A stretch of DNA of 64,000 nt from JBBQWZ01 sp038210135 (GCA_038210135.1 JBBQWZ010000013.1:51171-115170); one strand, 5' to 3'. Shown: positions 8,244 to 16,882, counted from the stretch's first letter. The notes: a model not told the origin generated them from the sequence alone. Program-made: numbers and translations.

Positions 8244-8349
8244 GGCGCGCGATGCGAGGGAGTTAGAGAGCGCGACCTGTATAATCGCGCTTACGAAACC
8301 ACCGCGACCGGCAGCGAGCGGACTCACGGCCCCACCAAACCAATCCAGA

Positions 8350-8355
8350 TACACT
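8350..8355 (+). promoter_or_regulatory. Putative -10 box of hom
   Basis: TACACT is 8 bases upstream of the GTG start at 8364 (spacer AGGAAACC), which would give a leaderless transcript. The spacer AGGAAACC also looks weakly like a ribosome site, so the two readings compete. Confidence 0.4.
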
Positions 8356-8363
8356 AGGAAACC

Positions 8364-9326
8364 GTGCGCCTCGCTCTCATCGGTTACGGCAACGTCGGCA
8401 AAGCCTTCGCCCGCCTCATTGAACAAAAACGTTCCCAGTATCCCTTTCGCATCATCGCCATCCGGACGGCGCGCCACGGCTCCGCCTTCGATCCTCGCGG
8501 ACTCGCCATCGAGCCGGCATTCGAAGCCAACGCCGCGACCGTCGACGAATTCCTCGATCGCGCGCGGCCCGAAATCGTCATCGAGCTGACCACCCTCAAC
8601 CCCGCCACCGGCGAGCCCGCCCTCTCGCACATCCGCGCCGCCTTCGCCCGCCACCATCACGTCGTCACCGCGAACAAAGGGCCCATCGCCCACGCCTACG
8701 CGTCGCTGCGCGACCAGGCCCGCCTCGCCGGAGTCGAATTCCGCTTCGAATCCACGGTCATGGACGGCGCGCCCATCTTCAACATGGTCCGCAACAACCT
8801 TCCCGCCGCCAAAATCCACGGCTTCACCGGCGTCCTCAATTCGACCACGAAAGTCGTGATCGACGCCATGCGGGAAGGCATGACGATGGAGGAAGGAATC
8901 GCTGAAGCCCAGCGCATGGGGATCGCCGAAGCCGACGCCAGCTTCGATATCGACGGCTGGGATTCCGCCGCCAAGACAGCCGCGCTGGCCAACGTCCTTT
9001 GCGATGCCAACGTCACGCCGCTCGATGTCGATCGGCGCGGGATCGGCCGCCTCACCCCGGAAAAGATCGTCGCCTTGAAGGAAAGCCGCAAGACCGTCGC
9101 GCTGGTCAGCCGTGCGAAACGAACCCAAGACGGCTTGAAGCTCCGGGTCCGAGCGGAAGTGCTCGACGAAGGCGATATCCTCGCCGCCGTCCGTGGTACC
9201 TCCAACCTCTTGCTGCTCCACACCGACCTCATGGGAACCGTCGGCACCGTCGCCATTTCCCCGGGAGTGCAGCAGACCGCTTACGGCGTCTTCAGCGACG
9301 TCGTGGACATCGCCCGGGCGCTGTAG
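8364..9326 (+). CDS. Homoserine dehydrogenase, short form
   Basis: Reduces aspartate semialdehyde to homoserine for threonine and methionine. The 320-residue protein starts with the Rossmann motif ALIGYGNVGKAF. It continues with VVTANKGPIAHAY, the conserved Lys loop, then the substrate-domain segments GVLNSTTKVVIDAM and AEADASFDIDGWDSAAKTA. It stops without the C-terminal ACT domain of the longer, threonine-inhibited enzymes, so it probably escapes that feedback. The start is GTG at 8364. No other threonine genes flank it. Confidence 0.9.
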   Translation: MRLALIGYGNVGKAFARLIEQKRSQYPFRIIAIRTARHGSAFDPRGLAIEPAFEANAATVDEFLDRARPEIVIELTTLNPATGEPALSHIRAAFARHHHVVTANKGPIAHAYASLRDQARLAGVEFRFESTVMDGAPIFNMVRNNLPAAKIHGFTGVLNSTTKVVIDAMREGMTMEEGIAEAQRMGIAEADASFDIDGWDSAAKTAALANVLCDANVTPLDVDRRGIGRLTPEKIVALKESRKTVALVSRAKRTQDGLKLRVRAEVLDEGDILAAVRGTSNLLLLHTDLMGTVGTVAISPGVQQTAYGVFSDVVDIARAL

Positions 9327-9328
9327 TA

Positions 9329-9351
9329 GCACAGGCCTCCGGCATGTGTGC
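9329..9351. repeat. Palindrome directly after hom stop codon
   Basis: GCACAGGCCTCCGGCATGTG can fold on itself with a TCC loop, starting 2 bases after the hom stop. Related GGCC-rich palindromes follow the stops of dnaE (61102) and the AAA gene (63609). It may act as a transcript end or REP-like element. Confidence 0.5.
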
Positions 9352-9466
9352 AAAACAAAGCCAAGGAGCGCCGCGGAGAAGGTGCACCGATGCGAATGGC
9401 TTCGTTTCGCACGAATCCTAACCGCAACACGTGTAAAGGCTTACGCGAAATTGGCTTCGTTTTGCA
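9349..9466. repeat. 118-bp element with 16-bp terminal inverted repeats (MITE-like)
   Basis: TGCAAAACAAAGCCAA (9349-9364) is the reverse complement of TTGGCTTCGTTTTGCA (9451-9466) with one mismatch. A third internal copy of the motif, ATGGCTTCGTTTCGCA, lies near 9398. It fills the gap between the convergent ends of hom and the glycosyltransferase gene. It contains no coding frame. Confidence 0.65.
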
Positions 9467-9470
9467 GGCC

Positions 9471-11375
9471 CTATTTCGAGAACCCAATCTCGCTCAGTAG
9501 AACACCCAAATCCCGCTGGTCTGGCGGAACCCTCACCGTTTTATCGAGCTTCAGCGTAACCGTGGCCTCCCCGGCGCGGACCGGCAGAATCCCGGTCGAA
9601 ACCGTATACCCGCCTGGCTTCTCGAACGTATTCTCAAGAACCAATTCCCCATCCAGGAACAACTCGATACGCCGCGCCGTCGCCGCCCCTGGAATCGTCA
9701 GCGTCACCCGCAAAGCCGCCGCCCGATCCGGCCGCTTGAGGACCGCCACCACCTCGCCCGCTGTCCAGCCATCGGCGTAGACGCCGCGGATGATCTGCGC
9801 CGCCGACGCCGGATCGCCGATGCGCAAAGACGCGAGCACCGCGCGCCGTTCCTGGATTTGCTCCGCCCGGATTTCGTCGATGTCGTCGAGCGAAATGTCG
9901 AAGGGCCGTAACCCTGTGGACGCCACCGAAAACGCCGATCGCCCGTGCAGCGAAACCATCCGCAATGGGATCGGGCTGGTCGCGATCTGCCGCGCCGTCA
10001 GCGCCAGCAGCCCCTCATTCGGAAACGCCTGCGACATGCGCGAAGAAACAACCGTCTCGCCCGGCCGCGTCGCCTGATCTTTCGGCATCGCCAATCCACC
10101 ATCCGCTTCGACGTAGTAACGCAAGCCCCACTCTCCGTTGACCCAGACCCTCGTCGAATGCGTAGTGGGCGCGTTTTGCCTCGCGAACTCGCGATACGCA
10201 TCCCAGTGCTGATAGCTGACCACGCTCAAGCCGAGCGACAACAGCAGTTGGGCACCGACCCCCGCGAGCAGCCATTTGCGATCGAGTTCACGCGAAATCA
10301 AGATGGCAACCGGGAGCGCCAAAGGCAGAATGTAGCGCGCGGATCCGGCGAAGAACAGGACCACAGCGGCCGTGAAGAAGGTCGCGATCCAGCCATTGAG
10401 GAACAGTGAATCCGCCGGCTCGTCGCGCCGCAGGTGCTGCGCGATCCAGGCCAGACCCGCGATGCCGAGTCCAAGCGACACCCAGAACAACGGGTTCGGG
10501 TCATAGAAAATCCCGGCTGCCGCGATCGGCACCACTGCGATCCACATCCACTTCGAGATGCGCCGCGCGGATACCGCCAGCAGAACCGGACACACGATCC
10601 AAGCGAAATGGACCACCAGCGCGATCGCGCTCTTCAACTTCTGCGCGGCCGCCTGAAAGCCATGCGAATTCAAGTAGCCGCCCAAAACCGAAGCCGGCAA
10701 AGCCCCGCCCGTCGCGCGCTCGAACACGTTCCACATCACCAACGCTGCTGGAGCCGCCAGCGTCGTCGCCCACGACGGCTTACAATGCCGCCGGTTCAGC
10801 CAGACATACAGCCCAAGGATCGGCGTCAGCAGAACCGCTTGATAGGCGGCGAAGGCCGCCAGTGCCGCCGCGAGTCCGGCGGCCGCCAGCCACTTCTCAC
10901 TTCCATTCGAGTCGACCGCCTTCACGAACAAGGCGATGGCAGTCAGCCATAGCGCCACGAACGGCACATCCGATTCGAAGGAGTTGCCATTCACAACGAA
11001 CGCCGGAACCGCCAGAAACAACAGCACCGCTTCGAGCGGCCGCGGCGAAAAACGCTTCGCGAGATACCAGGCGGACAGCGCGGCGATCACCGAGAACAGC
11101 CCAAAAACCGCGTGAAAAGGAACTTCGCGCAGGTCGCCGAACACCGTGAACAACGCGGCCAACACCCAACTGACCAGCGGAGGATGCGGATGACCGCGCA
11201 TATCCGCGATCTCCCCGCGAAAAATGTAGGTGCCGTGGTTCGGATGCAGCGGATCGATCAGCGCGTGGCGCGCTCCGGTGAGATAGATGTCGTCGTCGCC
11301 CTGCACCGCCTGGTTGAGGAACGGCAATCGCAGCAGCAGGACGAACGCAAGGATGACAAGCAGCGGCCAACGCAA
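9471..11375 (-). CDS. GT39/ArnT-type membrane glycosyltransferase with C-terminal soluble domain
   Basis: A 634-residue polytopic membrane protein. The first loop after TM1 carries the acidic QGDDDIYLTGA (paired acidic residues act in the catalysis of GT-C enzymes). HPHPPLVSWVLAALF follows, as in PMT/ArnT-like enzymes that move sugars from polyprenyl-phosphate carriers to acceptors outside the inner membrane. About nine to eleven hydrophobic helices span residues 5-390. The last 200 residues are soluble and end in a beta-rich, jelly-roll-like region. Donor and acceptor cannot be read. It is divergent, 46 bp apart, from another GT39-like gene. Confidence 0.78.
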   Translation of the reverse strand: MRWPLLVILAFVLLLRLPFLNQAVQGDDDIYLTGARHALIDPLHPNHGTYIFRGEIADMRGHPHPPLVSWVLAALFTVFGDLREVPFHAVFGLFSVIAALSAWYLAKRFSPRPLEAVLLFLAVPAFVVNGNSFESDVPFVALWLTAIALFVKAVDSNGSEKWLAAAGLAAALAAFAAYQAVLLTPILGLYVWLNRRHCKPSWATTLAAPAALVMWNVFERATGGALPASVLGGYLNSHGFQAAAQKLKSAIALVVHFAWIVCPVLLAVSARRISKWMWIAVVPIAAAGIFYDPNPLFWVSLGLGIAGLAWIAQHLRRDEPADSLFLNGWIATFFTAAVVLFFAGSARYILPLALPVAILISRELDRKWLLAGVGAQLLLSLGLSVVSYQHWDAYREFARQNAPTTHSTRVWVNGEWGLRYYVEADGGLAMPKDQATRPGETVVSSRMSQAFPNEGLLALTARQIATSPIPLRMVSLHGRSAFSVASTGLRPFDISLDDIDEIRAEQIQERRAVLASLRIGDPASAAQIIRGVYADGWTAGEVVAVLKRPDRAAALRVTLTIPGAATARRIELFLDGELVLENTFEKPGGYTVSTGILPVRAGEATVTLKLDKTVRVPPDQRDLGVLLSEIGFSK

Positions 11376-11407
11376 GTCTCCATCGTAGAACGCCCGGCGC
11401 CGAAGGA

Positions 11408-11413
11408 TACACT
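11408..11413 (+). promoter_or_regulatory. Putative -10 box of the 11422 glycosyltransferase gene
   Basis: TACACT followed by 8 bases and the GTG start at 11422, the same hexamer and spacing as at hom. Confidence 0.4.
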
Positions 11414-11421
11414 ACGGTGCA

Positions 11422-12756
11422 GTGCCGCGCAGACTGCAGCTTGCCGTATTCCTGATCGTCTATTGCTGCGTCCTTTCCCTGCTGCCGAATCGTTCGTTCT
11501 GGCTGGACGAAGTGATCCACCTCATCGGAGCGCGCGACCGGACAGTGGATCAAATTCCGGCCTACGCGGCGCAAAGTGCCGGCGGCGTTCCGCTCGGCTT
11601 CCTGTACACCCGGACGTCGATCCGGACGCTGGGATACTCGCAGTTCTCGGCACGCCTGCCCTCCATCCTGTTCAGCGCCGGAGCCTGTGCGGCGGTGTTC
11701 GTTCTCGCACTACGCCTCGGACTCCGCTATCCGATGCTGGCGGTGCTAGTGTTCGTGGGGCTGCCGCTCCAATTCCGTTACGCGCTCGAAGTGCGCCCTT
11801 ATTCGGCCGTTCTGTGCATCGCGGGCTGGTCGACGATCGCGTTCCTGCGAATGGTCGATCGGCCGCAAATCCCCCGCGCGCTGCTGTATTCCGCGCTGCT
11901 CCTGGTCGGCTTGTACACCCAGCCGTATTCGTTCCTCGTCGCGCTGGCCCACTTCGGGTGGCTCGCGCTGAATTGGAGGAAGACCGGCTCTCGAGTTCTG
12001 ATCGTGACGGGCTCTTCGGTAGGCCTGAGCGCCCTGCTGTTCCTTCCGTGGATGCAGTTCGCGACGTCGCAGTGGCGCGCGGAGATCGCTTCCTATGCGG
12101 CGCAGGGCGGTTTCGGACCGAAAGAAGTCCAGCTCATCGTCAAGGAACTGGTCGGATTCGGCTACCTGGGTACGCTCCTGATCGCGGTCCCGGCATTCCT
12201 CGGATGGCGCGCGCTCGATCCAGAGCGGCGAAGTCTGTGGGCGCTGCTGATCGCCATTCCGATCCTGGGCGCCATCGCCGGAAATCTCGCGTTCGGATAC
12301 TTCTTCGCGTCGCGCCAATTCATCTGGGTGCTGGTGCCGCTCTCAATTCTGGCCGCGCGGGGGTTCGAGAATGCCCATTGGGTTGCCGCCCGATGCTGGG
12401 CCGTTGCTCTGGTCGCAGCCTCGTTGTACGCGGATGTTCAGGCCTTTCGCCGCCCGAGAGAAGATTGGGAGGCAGCGGCGTCCGCTATCACAGCGAAGCT
12501 CGCGGAATCGCGGGGCTGCCTGATGCTCGCGCCGCCGCGATCGCTCGACATGTATCTCTTCTTTGAACCGGCGTTGAAGGAGTCGCTGTGTGGAACGGCG
12601 CTCGACCCTGCACGGCCCGTGGTGCTTGCCTACAGCCCCTACGAATCGGCGGCGTCCTATCGATCCGCGACCGAGCGCCTGCAATCGGAGAGCTGGAAAG
12701 CCATCGGCGAGCAAGTCTTCCACGGGCCGAAAATCATTTTCTTCCGCCGCGAATGA
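11422..12756 (+). CDS. GT39-like membrane glycosyltransferase
   Basis: A 444-residue multi-pass protein. After the first helix comes FWLDEVIHLIGA, the acidic loop expected in GT-C glycosyltransferases, then the segment SQFSARLPSILFSAG common in the glycosyltransferase 39 family. About eight further hydrophobic helices follow, and the last 90 residues are soluble. It probably transfers a sugar from a polyprenyl carrier at the outer face of the inner membrane. The GTG at 11422 is the only start that keeps TM1. It is divergent from 9471-11375, and hpnH starts 17 bp downstream, so surface lipid or glycan work is plausible but inferred. Confidence 0.75.
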   Translation: MPRRLQLAVFLIVYCCVLSLLPNRSFWLDEVIHLIGARDRTVDQIPAYAAQSAGGVPLGFLYTRTSIRTLGYSQFSARLPSILFSAGACAAVFVLALRLGLRYPMLAVLVFVGLPLQFRYALEVRPYSAVLCIAGWSTIAFLRMVDRPQIPRALLYSALLLVGLYTQPYSFLVALAHFGWLALNWRKTGSRVLIVTGSSVGLSALLFLPWMQFATSQWRAEIASYAAQGGFGPKEVQLIVKELVGFGYLGTLLIAVPAFLGWRALDPERRSLWALLIAIPILGAIAGNLAFGYFFASRQFIWVLVPLSILAARGFENAHWVAARCWAVALVAASLYADVQAFRRPREDWEAAASAITAKLAESRGCLMLAPPRSLDMYLFFEPALKESLCGTALDPARPVVLAYSPYESAASYRSATERLQSESWKAIGEQVFHGPKIIFFRRE

Positions 12757-12758
12757 GT

Positions 12759-12764
12759 TACCCT
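12759..12764 (+). promoter_or_regulatory. Putative -10 box of hpnH
   Basis: TACCCT, 9 bases before the hpnH ATG. It begins 2 bases after the stop codon of the upstream gene, so read-through transcription is equally possible. Confidence 0.3.
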
Positions 12765-12773
12765 AAAAAGTAG

Positions 12774-13895
12774 ATGCCCGTTCCAGTTTCACAGATGTGG
12801 ACGGTCGCTTCCTACGTACTCAAACAGAGATTCCAGGGGCGCCGGCGCTATCCGCTCGTGTTGATGCTCGAGCCGCTGTTCCGTTGCAATCTGGCTTGCG
12901 CGGGCTGCGGCAAGATCCAATATCCGGCGCATATTCTGAAGGCGAATCTGTCGCCCGAAGAATGCTTCCGCGCGGTCGATGAATGCGGCGCGCCGATGGT
13001 CTCGATTCCCGGCGGCGAGCCGCTGATGCATCCGCAAATCGCCGAGATCGTCGAAGGCCTGGTTGCGCGAAAGAAATACATCTACCTCTGCACCAACGCA
13101 TTGCTGCTGAAGGAAAAGATCGATCTCTTCCAGCCCAGCAAATACCTGACGTTCTCGGTTCACATGGACGGGCAGAAAGAGCATCACGATTTCTCGGTTT
13201 GCAAAGAGGGCGGCTACGAAGTCGCGGTGGAAGGGATCAAGATCGCGGTTGAGCGCGGTTTCCGCGTGACCACGAATACGACGCTGTTCGACGGCTTCGA
13301 TCCGGCCAGCGTCCGCGACTTCTTCGACGAAATGATGGCTCTGGGCGTCGAGGGCATGATGCTCTCGCCCGGCTATTCTTACGACAAAGCGCCCGATCAG
13401 GGTCATTTTTTGGGTAAGGCGCGGACCCGGCGTTTGTTCAATACTCTACTGTCGAATCGCAAGTCGAAGTGGGCCTTCAACCTGTCGCCGTTATTCCTCG
13501 AATACCTGATGGGCAAGCGGGATTACGCGTGTACGCCATGGGGCATGCCGACATTCAATTTGTTCGGCTGGCAGAAGCCCTGTTACCTGCTGCAGGACGG
13601 CTACGCGGACACGTTCGCCGAACTGATGGCCGACACCGCGTGGGAAAATTACGGCACTGAATCCGGCAATCCGAAGTGCGCCAACTGCATGGTGCATTCG
13701 GGATACGAAGCCTCGGCGGTCCATGACACGTTCAATTCCTGGCATGGCTTTGTGGCGACGGTGAAGGGCACGCTGTTCTCGAAATACGCGAGCAAATCCG
13801 CGATGGAAGATCTGCGGAATCCGGTGAAGCCGCACGCGGCTCCGCTGGTGCAGATCAAGGCCCCGGCGGAAGAAGCCGACAAGGTCGAGGCATAG
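12774..13895 (+). CDS. hpnH: Adenosyl-hopene transferase HpnH (radical SAM)
   Basis: Radical SAM enzyme that adds the 5'-deoxyadenosyl group to diploptene, the first step in making side-chain-extended bacteriohopanepolyols. The 373-residue protein has normal length. The 4Fe-4S cluster motif is C38-x3-C42-x2-C45 in FRCNLACAGCGK, and the SAM-binding SIPGGEP stretch follows. A C-terminal segment with CxxC (PKCANCMVHSGYEAS) matches the family. No squalene-hopene cyclase or other hpn gene is in the window, so the pathway is dispersed. The next gene, 25 bp downstream, is a small unknown that may be co-transcribed. Confidence 0.95.
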   Translation: MPVPVSQMWTVASYVLKQRFQGRRRYPLVLMLEPLFRCNLACAGCGKIQYPAHILKANLSPEECFRAVDECGAPMVSIPGGEPLMHPQIAEIVEGLVARKKYIYLCTNALLLKEKIDLFQPSKYLTFSVHMDGQKEHHDFSVCKEGGYEVAVEGIKIAVERGFRVTTNTTLFDGFDPASVRDFFDEMMALGVEGMMLSPGYSYDKAPDQGHFLGKARTRRLFNTLLSNRKSKWAFNLSPLFLEYLMGKRDYACTPWGMPTFNLFGWQKPCYLLQDGYADTFAELMADTAWENYGTESGNPKCANCMVHSGYEASAVHDTFNSWHGFVATVKGTLFSKYASKSAMEDLRNPVKPHAAPLVQIKAPAEEADKVEA

Positions 13896-13920
13896 TTTTC
13901 AGGCTTCATCCTTAACGTCT

Positions 13921-14349
13921 ATGAGCACCACGCAGCCGGTGAATCCTGACGAACTCGAAGTCTCCCCTGGATTTGCCAAGGAAGACCTCCAGGGCATGGT
14001 GTGGGATGCGGCTTCGGAAGAGGCTCTGCGGACCGGACTCGAAAAAGCTTTCGACTATCGCGGCGACGTCACCATCACGCGCCAGGACGGCACGACGCTT
14101 GAAGGCTATATCTTCGATCGCCGGACCGGCAAGACCCTGAAAGATTCCGTGGTCCGGGTGATCCCGTCGAACGGACCCAAGGATCAACTGGCCAAGGTAG
14201 CGGTGCCCTACTCCGATATCGCCGGACTCGCCTTCACGGGACGGGACACAGCGGCCGGAAAGAGTTGGGAAGCCTGGGTGAAGAAGTACCTCGAAAAGAA
14301 AGCCGCCGGCGAAACCAACATCGAAATCCAGCCCGAGAAGCTGGATTAG
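13921..14349 (+). CDS. Small soluble protein of unknown function downstream of hpnH
   Basis: 142 residues, acidic, no signal peptide or membrane segment. A central beta-rich stretch (about 46-105) reads like a small barrel: FDYRGDVTITRQDGTTLEGY, then VRVIP, VAVPYSDIAGLAF. This pattern recalls Sm-like or RNA/lipid-binding barrels but is not diagnostic. The C-terminus is a charged helix (SWEAWVKKYLEKKAAGE). It begins 25 bp after hpnH with normal codon use, so co-expression with hopanoid synthesis is likely. I do not recognise the family. Confidence 0.7.
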   Translation: MSTTQPVNPDELEVSPGFAKEDLQGMVWDAASEEALRTGLEKAFDYRGDVTITRQDGTTLEGYIFDRRTGKTLKDSVVRVIPSNGPKDQLAKVAVPYSDIAGLAFTGRDTAAGKSWEAWVKKYLEKKAAGETNIEIQPEKLD

Positions 14350-14460
14350 CTTCCTCCAAAATTCCTCCTCCGTCCTTGATCGATTCCTCCGCCGACCTGC
14401 GCCCCTCTAGGCAAAGGCGAGCTTGAAGGCGCCTCAAAAAATGAAGGCGAGGAAACGACA

Positions 14461-14901
14461 ATGGCTGAGATTTACAGTTTGGGCGGCAGCATCAACATGT
14501 ACAACGTCTCTTATGGCGTTGGCGAGGGAATGTTCAACAAAATGGATGACGTGATGCTCGTCCAGTGGCTTCTGAAGCACCACTTCGCACGCGGGGACAA
14601 GCGTGCACGGCTGGGCAAGCGCTACTTCATAGACATCATCAACGGTGTGTGGGGCACGATGCTGTCGGATCTTGTCAAGATCTTCGAGTACGACTGCATG
14701 ATGACCATCAGTGGAGCCGATTTGGATCTGAATGGCAAAGTCTATCCGATCGGCGGTTGCGGCGGTGCGAACAAGTCCGTGATGGTCTACCTGAACCTCA
14801 GCATGTCGGGGCACTACAAGCACTACTACGATTCGCCGCAATCGGACCCGACCGTGTACCCCGACGTGAAGGCGATGTTCGAGCGCTGCGGCACGCTGTA
14901 A
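14461..14901 (+). CDS. Unknown small protein with peptidoglycan-binding-like N-terminal motif
   Basis: 146 residues preceded by a strong ribosome site (GAGGAAA, 7 bases before ATG). Residues 14-36 (NVSYGVGEGMFNKMDDVMLV and QWLL) resemble the first helix of peptidoglycan-binding-like repeats, which typically read SVG.GG.N...DV..VQ.LL. The rest matches nothing I know; it is rich in Tyr, Met and Asp and ends with an FERCG segment. There is no signal peptide. It stands alone between the hpnH-linked gene and a secreted protein. Its base use is less GC-biased than its neighbours, which may mean later acquisition. Confidence 0.65.
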   Translation: MAEIYSLGGSINMYNVSYGVGEGMFNKMDDVMLVQWLLKHHFARGDKRARLGKRYFIDIINGVWGTMLSDLVKIFEYDCMMTISGADLDLNGKVYPIGGCGGANKSVMVYLNLSMSGHYKHYYDSPQSDPTVYPDVKAMFERCGTL

Positions 14902-15001
14902 CCGACTCAATGCGCCGGTTCGTGTAACGGCGCGCCTCGCTTTCGTGTCTCCTCAGATGAGGTCGGCGCGTGTCTCGGGTGAGACGGCCGCGCTGTGCGA
15001 G

Positions 15002-16441
15002 ATGACGCGGTTCCTGATTTTGTTCCTTTCGGCAGCCCCTGGCTTCTGCCAGCCGACGCCCACCCAAGTCGCCGACGAGATGCTCTCGACCCTCAAAAAG
15101 GTCGAGTGGGGCCGGGCCTACGCTGCCGGTCCGAAGGCCGCGGGAGTTGCCTGCGCACCGCGGAATCCGGTCCAAATGGACGTGTACGCGACCGTCGAGT
15201 GGACCCATCATTGTCAGGAAGTGCGCGGCGGGCTGATTCGCGAATCGTTCTATTACGTCTTTGACGAGCCCATCCGAACGGCGAATCTGCGCATTGACCT
15301 TCACCCTCAGGATGAATCGCCAAAATTTACGTCGGGCCTATTTGGTGTTCTCAGAGCGCGCCTGACAGAGCGTTTCGGCGCTCCAACGCATGCGCCGCAG
15401 CTGATGGAGATCGGTTTCCGGCGTACCCGATTCGGCGAGCCCGTTGCGGGCGACCACTGGCAGGGCGGCGAGCTTCACTATTTCCTCCACACGAACCAAT
15501 CGAATCCGTCGCCCGCTGGAATGCGGCGTGGAGTGCAGCTGGTGGTCCTCCACGATCGCCTGATGAAGGAACGCATCAAGGATGATGTGATCCTGCAAGC
15601 CGAGGGCAGCGCGTTCCTGCCTTTGGATGGGGATCCGCTGCAAACGCGGCTGGCGGCTTCGGCAGGACCCGCCTTCGTCAAAGCGATGCAAATCCAGACC
15701 CGGACTCGAGAAGAGAGCCAGCAGGCGGCGCGCGAACTCCTCAAGACGACGTTGGACTTGCTTCGGGAAGCATTCGCGCAGCCAGCCGAGGAAAAGGCTT
15801 TGCGGTTGCTCGCAGGCGATGCTCTGGTCGCGAAATTAGCCGACCACCTGGCGGAAATCCCCGGTGGCGCGGAACGCGACGCCGAACTCTCGAAGTCCGC
15901 GCGGACCAGCCTTTCCACCTACGGAGTCAAGCTCGGCGGCATGACGCACTACGGTGGATTGGCCTACAGCCGCGACCTTTTGCGTCGCGTCTGGAATGAA
16001 TTTCCCGACACCGAAGCCGGCGAACTGGCTTTCCTCGCACTGCAGCGGCGCGGGTGGAGTACCGATCCTGGGGTAGGCTGCCCGACCAATCCCGACCTGT
16101 TCCGCAACGTGATCGCCCAAGGCGAGGCTTTCCTGGTGCAGCATCCGCAAGCACGTTTCCAGAAAGAGATCCTGTTCACTCTCGCCATCGCGAACGAAAG
16201 CTGGTGGTCGATCGCCCATGCCGGCCCGGACGACCAGTGGGTCGCGCACATTCCCTATCCCCGCAAAGGGGAGAACGCGAAGCTATCGGAGAAAGCCAGA
16301 AAGCGCGCGATCGACTACTATACTCAGATCGTCAAGCTCGCCCCCGACAGTCCGGAAGCCGCATCCGCGATGCGCCGCTTACCCAGGATCGAGCTCTCCC
16401 TCGATACCGGCCAACGCCGATTCTTCTGTTCCTACTGCTAG
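15002..16441 (+). CDS. Secreted protein of unknown function with helical-repeat C-terminal half
   Basis: From ATG 15002 the protein has 479 residues and a clear Sec signal peptide (MTRFLILFLSAAPGFC, cleavage near CQPTP). A GTG at 14945 would bury it, so I rejected that start. Residues 25-200 are mixed alpha/beta. From about 230 on, helices with tetratricopeptide-like character dominate, for example AFLALQRRGW and the final RAIDYYTQIVKLAPDSPEAA. It is probably periplasmic. It ends with a Cys-containing tail (FFCSYC). No family is recognised and the neighbours give no hint. Confidence 0.72.
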   Translation: MTRFLILFLSAAPGFCQPTPTQVADEMLSTLKKVEWGRAYAAGPKAAGVACAPRNPVQMDVYATVEWTHHCQEVRGGLIRESFYYVFDEPIRTANLRIDLHPQDESPKFTSGLFGVLRARLTERFGAPTHAPQLMEIGFRRTRFGEPVAGDHWQGGELHYFLHTNQSNPSPAGMRRGVQLVVLHDRLMKERIKDDVILQAEGSAFLPLDGDPLQTRLAASAGPAFVKAMQIQTRTREESQQAARELLKTTLDLLREAFAQPAEEKALRLLAGDALVAKLADHLAEIPGGAERDAELSKSARTSLSTYGVKLGGMTHYGGLAYSRDLLRRVWNEFPDTEAGELAFLALQRRGWSTDPGVGCPTNPDLFRNVIAQGEAFLVQHPQARFQKEILFTLAIANESWWSIAHAGPDDQWVAHIPYPRKGENAKLSEKARKRAIDYYTQIVKLAPDSPEAASAMRRLPRIELSLDTGQRRFFCSYC

Positions 16442-16472
16442 CGCGTCAGCCCAGCTGTCACAATCGGAGCGG

Positions 16473-16823
16473 ATGCCGAGCGTACAGATTTTCGGGATGA
16501 AAAACTCCCAGGCCACGCGAGCCGCCGATCGGTTTTTCAAGGAGCGCCGCGCAGAAATTCATTTCGTGGATCTCAAACAGAAGCCAATGTCGCCCGGCGA
16601 GATCAAGCGCTTTATCGACAAGTTCGGACTGGCCGCTTTACTCGACACGGAATCTGCTGCCTACGTCGATGCCGGGCTGAAATACCTGAAAGTCACCGAT
16701 TCCGAGATCCTGACGCGCATCGAACGGGAACCAAAACTCTTACGGCTTCCGCTAGTCCGTTGCGGCAACCAGTTCAGCATCGGGCAAGACGAGCCGGCGT
16801 GGAAATCGATGCTGGCCACGTAG
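16473..16823 (+). CDS. ArsC/Spx-like thioredoxin-fold protein lacking the catalytic cysteine
   Basis: A 116-residue protein with the arsenate-reductase (ArsC/YffB) fold order: first strand VQIFGMKNSQATRAA, then IHFVDLKQKPMSPGEIKRFI, GLAALLDTES, and LLRLPLVRCGNQFSIGQDE. In relatives the first turn reads KNCDT or NPxCGTS; here the cysteine is Ser (KNSQ). The basic residue of the product site appears as LVRCG. It therefore should not reduce arsenate by the usual mechanism. A regulatory or degraded role is possible. Start ATG 16473 is chosen by homology; a longer frame upstream overlaps the preceding gene. Confidence 0.75.
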   Translation: MPSVQIFGMKNSQATRAADRFFKERRAEIHFVDLKQKPMSPGEIKRFIDKFGLAALLDTESAAYVDAGLKYLKVTDSEILTRIEREPKLLRLPLVRCGNQFSIGQDEPAWKSMLAT

Positions 16824-16868
16824 GGCGCGAACACGCATTTCCGACTGACGGACACTTGCGCGGTTTGC

Positions 16869-16874
16869 TAGCCT
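16869..16874 (+). promoter_or_regulatory. Putative -10 box of gcvT operon
   Basis: TAGCCT, 8 bases before the gcvT ATG, with CTGACG at 16845-16850 as a fair -35 box at 18-bp spacing. No glycine riboswitch fits in the 59-bp gap. Confidence 0.5.
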
Positions 16875-16882
16875 AATGCTTC

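Noticed and set aside
16824..16882. Glycine riboswitch upstream of gcvT
   Set aside because: Only 59 bp separate the genes and the promoter hexamer is 8 bases from the ATG, leaving no room for an aptamer.
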